Source: Bacteroidales bacterium (GTDB lineage: Bacteria; Bacteroidota; Bacteroidia; Bacteroidales; ML635J-15). Taken from it: a stretch of DNA of 64,000 nucleotides. The notes beneath the pieces were generated by a model. The model was not told the origin of the DNA, did not search any database, and was given only the letters and a program-made list of their open reading frames with translations. Positions 59,324 to 64,000 of this stretch are shown here, piece after piece; the stretch's first letter is position 1, and every line of letters starts with the position of its first letter. Both the position numbers and the translations under genes were made by a program. The stretch lies in contig JAFZRE010000026.1 in NCBI GenBank assembly GCA_017620015.1, positions 62,001 to 126,000 on the forward strand. Reading direction: 5' to 3'.

Positions 59324-60745
59324 CTAATTTTTCGGCTGATGTTCCTTTCTCAGCAGGTCGTTCAGTTCCTTTACGGGATTGAATGTAATCAGCGGAACTT
59401 CGACGAAAATTGTCAGCCAGTCGGCCATAGAGCCGTTCCAAAGTCCAGGATGTTCCAGAACCTTTATTGGCTTGCCGTTGTAGGTTTTCTCGGAAATGAA
59501 GCAGGTTGACGAATCAACGAACTTGTTGAGGTCGAACTTGTTGCCCTTGCTGTCCTTTGTGTAGCATACCAAATCGACAGGATTGAAATGCGTCGAATTG
59601 TTGAAATGCACCTTCTGGCTTTCGTCGGCAAGGTTTATCTGGGCTTTTTCTACAATTTGCAGCGAAATGCTTCCATCCTTTCTTACAAGGAACGGACCGC
59701 CACCGGGTTCGCCAGTGTTCTTTACCATTCCGCACACGCGGATTGGACGGTTCATGAAGCGGACAAGCGTATTGCAAAGGTTTTCGTCGCGCTCGAAAGT
59801 GGTGCAGAAAGTCTTTTCTAGGCTGTCGGCAATGCGGTTGCAGTTGCCTGCCGACTTGTCGTTTTCGAGGCTCTGCATGTACGACTTTATGTTTTCGGCA
59901 GTTTCAATAAGCACACCGCCAAGCAACTTCTTGTAAGGCAAAGTTTCGGCCATATAGTCCTGATGCACAATATTATCGATGTTCTTGATAAAGATAATGT
60001 CGGCGTCTATCTGATTTAGGTTCTGCAACAGCGAGCCATGTCCGCCCGGACGGGTGAAAAGTTCGCCCGAATCGGTGGTCACGAGAGTGCCGTCGTTGTA
60101 TATTGCAACCGTATTTGTCGATTTTTCCTGAAACGAGAATTTCACGTCAACATTTAGTTTGTTCTTCTGCAAAATCTTATCCAGCAGCGACTTGAACATT
60201 TCGTAATGCTCTTCCGATACTGTGAATTCGAGTTTTGCAGGCTGGTCGGAGTTGTTCATTGCAACACCTTCGAAAATCTGTTCCTCGAAAGCAGTGCGTG
60301 AAAAACCGTTGTACTTGTGAAATTCGACCAAACCCTTTGGCAATCCTGCATAGTTTAGCGGTTCGTGCAGAATCTTGTCGGAAACTTCCTCAAGGTTTTC
60401 CACATCCTTGATGCTGTCCTTCAACGTATCGAAGAAAGCGAAACGTGGCAAAGCATCAATTGTAGCCTTTACCGAATAGTCGCCGCCATCGTGCAGATTT
60501 TTCAGGTTTGGCTCGTTGTTGAAGGCGATGAGTCGCTTGAACATTCGGGTTGCTGCTCCCGATGCAGGGACAAACTTCTCGATGGAATAGTTCTTGCTTT
60601 TTTCGTCGTAGCAGTCGATGTAGTGCTGCTGGTCGCCGATTATGGTTATGCCCTTTTCGGGAGTTGCTGGTGCTGCAATGTCAACAAAGTTGCCTTCGCT
60701 CTCGAGCAGGCTTTTCTGACGTGATATTTCGGTTTCGCTTAACAT
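59324..60745 (-). CDS. DUF4301-type protein, nucleotidyltransferase-like
   Basis: A 473-residue cytoplasmic protein found across Bacteroidota as DUF4301. The N-terminal part has FVPASGAATRMFKRLIAF, reminiscent of a sugar nucleotidyltransferase P-loop; FTRPGGHGSLLQNLN and DIIFIKNIDNIVHQDYM resemble UTP-glucose-1-phosphate uridylyltransferases. A sugar or lipid nucleotidyltransferase is plausible, but no activity is established to my knowledge. It lies upstream of the ammonia-lyase on the same strand, 68 bp away, and may be transcribed with the lipoprotein gene at 60756. Confidence 0.75.
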   Translation of the reverse strand: MLSETEISRQKSLLESEGNFVDIAAPATPEKGITIIGDQQHYIDCYDEKSKNYSIEKFVPASGAATRMFKRLIAFNNEPNLKNLHDGGDYSVKATIDALPRFAFFDTLKDSIKDVENLEEVSDKILHEPLNYAGLPKGLVEFHKYNGFSRTAFEEQIFEGVAMNNSDQPAKLEFTVSEEHYEMFKSLLDKILQKNKLNVDVKFSFQEKSTNTVAIYNDGTLVTTDSGELFTRPGGHGSLLQNLNQIDADIIFIKNIDNIVHQDYMAETLPYKKLLGGVLIETAENIKSYMQSLENDKSAGNCNRIADSLEKTFCTTFERDENLCNTLVRFMNRPIRVCGMVKNTGEPGGGPFLVRKDGSISLQIVEKAQINLADESQKVHFNNSTHFNPVDLVCYTKDSKGNKFDLNKFVDSSTCFISEKTYNGKPIKVLEHPGLWNGSMADWLTIFVEVPLITFNPVKELNDLLRKEHQPKN

Positions 60746-60755
60746 ATTTGTATTT

Positions 60756-61535
60756 TTAAATTGTCTTGATAAAATTATTCCTTATTGTTTCGATATCGTT
60801 CTGCAATGTTTCTGATTGGAAACCAGTCTTTTCTAATTTCTTAAAGTCGGTTTTTATGCTTGCAATCATATCGTTGTCGGAAAGTTGCGACAGCAGTTCG
60901 TTGTTGGAATGCAGCACGCAGAAATGGCTTTCGAGCGAATTTACATTCGCCTCGCTAGATTCCGATTCCTGTGCAAGTCCCAGATGTGTGGTTTCAACCC
61001 AGAAACCGCAGATGAACATGGCGGTAATTCCGTATTTTTCATTCTCGGCGGGCACGATGGTATTTGTATCGAGAAGGCTGTCGATTGTGGCAAAAATCAC
61101 CTGCTCGTCGTTGAGGTTTTCTTCGACCTTTGGCACATATTCCTCGAAAATATCGTTATCGACAGCCAATTTTTCGGCCATCATCTTGGTTGCATCCAGA
61201 ATGTCTGTGCAAACTTGCACTCGTTCAAAATAGCGTGCATATCCGAGGTCGGCGACGAGCATTCCCATTGCCATGGCGGTTTCCTTCGAGTTTTGGTAGA
61301 GGTCGGCTGTACGCACATCGAGCAGCAAGTCATTGTCGAACTTTACCTTGTTGAGGCGTATGTTCTTGCAGATTTCGGAGTACTTGGGCAACTGGTTCAG
61401 GATGCTGTCGATATGGCTTTTGTCAGCGGTGGATTCGACGTTGGAAAAATCCTCGTTTACCTGCTTGTAGTGGATACCATTGCTGCAGGAAGAGAAAGCC
61501 AACGCAATAAGCAACAAAAAGCAATATGACTTAAC
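60756..61535 (-). CDS. Lipoprotein with unresolved start
   Basis: About 259 residues. The hydrophobic segment SYCFLLLIALAFSSC is a clear lipobox signal, followed by a helical, acidic mature part (HIDSILNQLPKYSEICKNIR, DNDIFEEYVPKVEENLND). No ATG, GTG or TTG stands just before the signal: the frame runs upstream into the 65-bp repeat at 61542-61606 and a TTCGAC-type repeat, reaching an ATG at 61739 only after about 68 repeat-encoded codons. I place the true start near 61535 and suspect that the repeat removed it. Function unknown. Confidence 0.55.
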   Translation of the reverse strand, partial: VKSYCFLLLIALAFSSCSNGIHYKQVNEDFSNVESTADKSHIDSILNQLPKYSEICKNIRLNKVKFDNDLLLDVRTADLYQNSKETAMAMGMLVADLGYARYFERVQVCTDILDATKMMAEKLAVDNDIFEEYVPKVEENLNDEQVIFATIDSLLDTNTIVPAENEKYGITAMFICGFWVETTHLGLAQESESSEANVNSLESHFCVLHSNNELLSQLSDNDMIASIKTDFKKLEKTGFQSETLQNDIETIRNNFIKTI

Positions 61536-61541
61536 CCAACA

Positions 61542-61606
61542 GTCATTCCGTAAAATAGAACGAACAGGCGCAGGAACGAGCCTTGTGAGTTCATTTGTAC
61601 GGAATC
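61542..61606. repeat. 65-bp dispersed repeat, copy 3
   Basis: Same layout as copies at 44841 and 53151. The outer ends here are perfect (ATTCCGTA and TACGGAAT). It abuts the start region of the lipoprotein gene at 60756-61535. Confidence 0.75.
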
Positions 61607-61635
61607 TCCTTTGTGTACAATAAGCCCTACAATCA

Positions 61636-61675
61636 TCGACCCTTCGACTTCCCTTCGACTTACGCTCAGGGGGCG
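61636..61675. repeat. TTCGAC-type repeat before the lipoprotein
   Basis: CCCTTCGACTT occurs twice, followed by ACGCTCAGGGGGCG; a partly duplicated member of the family at 31404-32118. Confidence 0.5.
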
Positions 61676-61735
61676 TCTCTGGAAGCGAAATGCACAGAGA
61701 ACTGTTATACCATCCAGAATGACAAAATAAGGGAA

Positions 61736-62608
61736 TCATAACTTTGAATACCTGTCAATCATTTCTCTCAGCGAATCTGTCCAGTACGGTATGTTGATGC
61801 CAAAAGTATCCGAAATCTTTCTTGTGTTCAGCACACTATATGTGGGACGGGTTGCCTTGGTGGGATATTCGCTTGTAAGCAAGGGTTTTACCTCGGCATC
61901 AATCTTCGTCAGCCTGAAAATGTGCATTGTGAAGTCGTACCACGAGCAAACTCCGCGATTGGTAAAATGATAGATTCCGCCGTGCCATTCGCCAGCATTG
62001 AGGTACAAGTCCGTGATTTTCAGCAAGGCTTTTGCGAGGTCGCCAGCGTAGGTAGGCGTGCCAACCTGGTCAAACACAACGCCTTTTATCTTGCCTTCGC
62101 TACCAAGGCGAATCATTGTTTTCACATAGTTGTTGCCGTATTCGCTGTAGAGCCAAGCCGTACGAACAATCACAGCATCGCAGTTTTCAGTTGCAATGTT
62201 CTTCTCGCCTTCAAGCTTGGTCCTGCCGTATGCCGACTGCGGATTTGTCGGTGCATCCTCGCAATAAGGTGTGTTTGCCTTACCGTCGAAAACATAGTCG
62301 GTAGAAACGTGTATCAGCTTGAAACCGAACTTGTTGGCGCATTTTGCAAGATTACGCGGAGCAACGGCATTTGCCAGGGTCGCATTTTCGAGGTCGTCCT
62401 CTGCTTTTTCAACTGCAGTATAAGCAGCGCAGTTTATTACGACGTCGAACTTGCTGTTTGCAAAAAAGGCGGTTGTCGCCTCAAGATTTGATATGTCAAG
62501 TTTGTCAATGTCAACGTATTCAAATTCAGCATTGGCAAGCATTTCGTGGTTGTCGCGAATCTTGTTGCCGAGTTGTCCGTTGCATCCTATGACGAGTATT
62601 CTTTTCAT
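61736..62608 (-). CDS. rmlD: dTDP-4-dehydrorhamnose reductase
   Basis: A 290-residue extended SDR enzyme that makes dTDP-L-rhamnose from dTDP-4-dehydrorhamnose. NAD(P)-binding GCNGQLGNKI at the N-terminus, the CAAYTAVEKAEDD segment, STDYVFDG and the catalytic YGRTKLEGE are all present. It follows rmlC by 2 bp. Rhamnose goes into surface polysaccharide; the neighbouring polyene cluster also has a glycosyltransferase, but a link is not shown. Confidence 0.95.
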   Translation of the reverse strand: MKRILVIGCNGQLGNKIRDNHEMLANAEFEYVDIDKLDISNLEATTAFFANSKFDVVINCAAYTAVEKAEDDLENATLANAVAPRNLAKCANKFGFKLIHVSTDYVFDGKANTPYCEDAPTNPQSAYGRTKLEGEKNIATENCDAVIVRTAWLYSEYGNNYVKTMIRLGSEGKIKGVVFDQVGTPTYAGDLAKALLKITDLYLNAGEWHGGIYHFTNRGVCSWYDFTMHIFRLTKIDAEVKPLLTSEYPTKATRPTYSVLNTRKISDTFGINIPYWTDSLREMIDRYSKL

Positions 62609-62610
62609 TG

Positions 62611-63159
62611 TTAGAAGTTTAGAATTGCATTTTTCAAAGTGGGGTGCTTGGTATCCTTGTCGGAAAGAATCATCTTGTCCTGCGGAATTTTCCAGTCGAT
62701 GCCAAGTTCGGGGTCGTTGAAAATGATTCCGCCTTCGCTTTCCTTGTTGTAGGCATTGTCGCAGAGATATGCAAACACGGCATAGTCGGACAAAACCGAA
62801 AATCCGTGTGCAAATCCGCGCGGAATAAGGAACTGACGCTTGTTTTCCTCGGAAAGTTCAACCGAAAGATGCTTGCCGAAAGTTGGAGAACCTTTGCGCA
62901 CATCGACAGCCACATCGAGAACCTTGCCAACCACGCAGCGCACAAGTTTTGCCTGTGAATACGGGTTCAGTTGGAAATGCAATCCACGCACAACGCCGTA
63001 GGTCGAACTCGATTCGTTCTGCTGAACGGGAACAAAGTTGATTTCTGCTGCATCAAAGACGGATTTATTCCAAGTCTCGAAAAAATAACCTCTCTGGTCG
63101 CCGAAAACTTTCGGTTCGATAATCTTCAAATCCTTTATAAAGGTATCTGTTACAGTCAT
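62611..63159 (-). CDS. rmlC: dTDP-4-dehydrorhamnose 3,5-epimerase
   Basis: A 182-residue cupin epimerase. FGDQRGYFFETWN, VRGLHFQLNPYSQAKLVRCV and GFAHGFSVLSDYAVFAYLCD contain the active His and Tyr of the family. Length normal. Starts 5 bp after the rmlA stop; one operon with rmlA and rmlD. Confidence 0.95.
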   Translation of the reverse strand: MTVTDTFIKDLKIIEPKVFGDQRGYFFETWNKSVFDAAEINFVPVQQNESSSTYGVVRGLHFQLNPYSQAKLVRCVVGKVLDVAVDVRKGSPTFGKHLSVELSEENKRQFLIPRGFAHGFSVLSDYAVFAYLCDNAYNKESEGGIIFNDPELGIDWKIPQDKMILSDKDTKHPTLKNAILNF

Positions 63160-63164
63160 TTCTG

Positions 63165-64000
63165 TTATTTTTCGTTTACAATCCTCAACAAATATTTTCC
63201 GTAGTTGCTCTTTGCGAGTTTTTCGGCGAGAACAGCAAGCTGTTCTTTGTTAATGAAACCTTTGCGGTAAGCAATTTCTTCGATGCACGAAGCCTTCAAG
63301 CCTTGACGATGCTCGATAGTCTCGATGAAGTTTGAAGCCTGCAAAAGGCTGTCGGGGGTACCTGTGTCGAGCCAAGCGAAACCACGACCGAGAAGTTTTA
63401 TTTGCAGACGGTCTTCCTTGAGGTACAGGTTGTTGAGGTCGGTAATTTCGAGTTCGCCGCGCTTCGATGGTTTCAGACTTTTTGCCTTTTCAACGACATC
63501 ATTCGAGTAGAAGTAAAGTCCTGTTACAGCGTAGTTTGACTTTGGATGTTCTGGCTTTTCCTCGATGGAAATTACCTTTCCGTCCTTGTCGAACTCAGCA
63601 ACACCATAGCGTTCGGGGTCGTTTACATAGTATCCGAAAATGATTGCGCCATCCTCTATTTTTGCAGCATCGGTCAACTGCTGACCGAAACTCTGTCCGT
63701 AGAAAATATTGTCGCCGAGAACGAGGCAAACCTTGTCATTACCAATAAATTCCTCGCCGAGAATGAAAGCCTGCGCAAGTCCATCGGGCGAAGGCTGAAT
63801 CTTGTAGTGGATGTCCATTCCGAGTTGCGAACCGTCGCCGAAAAGCTTTTCGTATAGACCAATGTCCTGTGGTGTCGAGATTATCAGCACTTCGCGGATT
63901 CCAGCCAGCATAAGGGTTGAAAGAGGATAGTAAATCATCGGCTTGTCGTAAACCGGAATTATCTGCTTCGAGATGCTTATTGTCATCGGGTGTAGGCGCG
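63165..64000 (-). CDS. rmlA: Glucose-1-phosphate thymidylyltransferase, 5' end outside the window
   Basis: About 278 residues are visible, reaching the window edge. The frame continues past the ATG at 63986 to the last base, where it encodes [18 protein letters not shown]; the expected RmlA N-terminus with its GGxGTRLxP loop begins just beyond, so the gene is partial here. [17 protein letters not shown], the active Lys in [19 protein letters not shown] and [15 protein letters not shown] are typical. It catalyses the first step of dTDP-rhamnose synthesis. Confidence 0.95.
   Translation of the reverse strand, partial: RLHPMTISISKQIIPVYDKPMIYYPLSTLMLAGIREVLIISTPQDIGLYEKLFGDGSQLGMDIHYKIQPSPDGLAQAFILGEEFIGNDKVCLVLGDNIFYGQSFGQQLTDAAKIEDGAIIFGYYVNDPERYGVAEFDKDGKVISIEEKPEHPKSNYAVTGLYFYSNDVVEKAKSLKPSKRGELEITDLNNLYLKEDRLQIKLLGRGFAWLDTGTPDSLLQASNFIETIEHRQGLKASCIEEIAYRKGFINKEQLAVLAEKLAKSNYGKYLLRIVNEK

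Overview
The window reads as a chromosomal segment of an AT-rich Bacteroidota bacterium, most likely Bacteroidales. Support: almost every credible transcription start carries the Bacteroidota promoter (TTTG, about 19-22 bp, TAnnTTTG) and few genes have a Shine-Dalgarno; there is a PorQ-type secretion protein, a PNGase F, a Bacteroidota-style tyrosine ammonia-lyase and many REP-like repeats. Species cannot be named from the sequence.

Layout. 1-7.0 kb is an accessory island: a receiver-domain protein with a HEPN-like RNxxxH motif, two AAA/DUF4143-type ATPases with dyad operators, remnants of at least two more such ATPases, and a Fic protein. 7.0-12.7 kb is mostly housekeeping (CvfB-like S1 protein, der, a helix-hairpin-helix protein, a cysteine desulfidase-like protein). 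12.7-18.3 kb holds a structured RNA (possibly 6S), lipoproteins, a RelB/YafQ-type toxin-antitoxin pair and an L-serine dehydratase with a large N-terminal extension. 18.3-26.2 kb holds an 800-bp non-coding stretch, birA, porQ, PNGase F, a PD-(D/E)xK/DUF4268-type protein with a zinc-ribbon partner, and a macro-like protein. 26.4-32.7 kb holds a REP/transposase unit, mnmG, adenine deaminase, a GIY-YIG protein and dtd, with three identical parS-like sites spread over 2.6 kb, which suggests a position near the replication origin.

The main system is 32.7-59.3 kb: a roughly 24-kb co-directional gene cluster behind a canonical promoter at 32741-32772, with a second promoter at 54200-54231. It encodes a type II fatty acid/polyketide pathway: ketoreductase, three complete ketosynthases (one fused to a chain-length-factor-like half), a half-ketosynthase, two acyl carrier proteins, two hotdog dehydratases, a thioesterase, an acyl-activating ligase, an O-methyltransferase-like protein, three acyltransferase domains, a glycosyltransferase, a LolA-like carrier, an RND/MMPL exporter and a convergent tyrosine ammonia-lyase. 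This matches the aryl polyene/flexirubin family of pigments: the lyase makes 4-coumarate, the ligase loads it onto an acyl carrier protein, the ketosynthases, reductase and dehydratases build the polyene, and the LolA/MMPL/acyltransferase set moves and anchors it in the outer membrane. Less usual members are a 999-residue tandem CrtI-like oxidoreductase, a B12-type radical SAM enzyme, an unrecognised 120-residue protein and an alpha/beta hydrolase. No DarB-like (KAS III) gene was seen, so a dialkylresorcinol ester is not evident from this window alone.

59.3-64.0 kb carries a DUF4301-type protein, a lipoprotein whose native start seems lost to a repeat, and dTDP-rhamnose genes rmlD, rmlC and rmlA (the last cut by the window end). 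No rRNA or tRNA gene and no CRISPR array was recognised.
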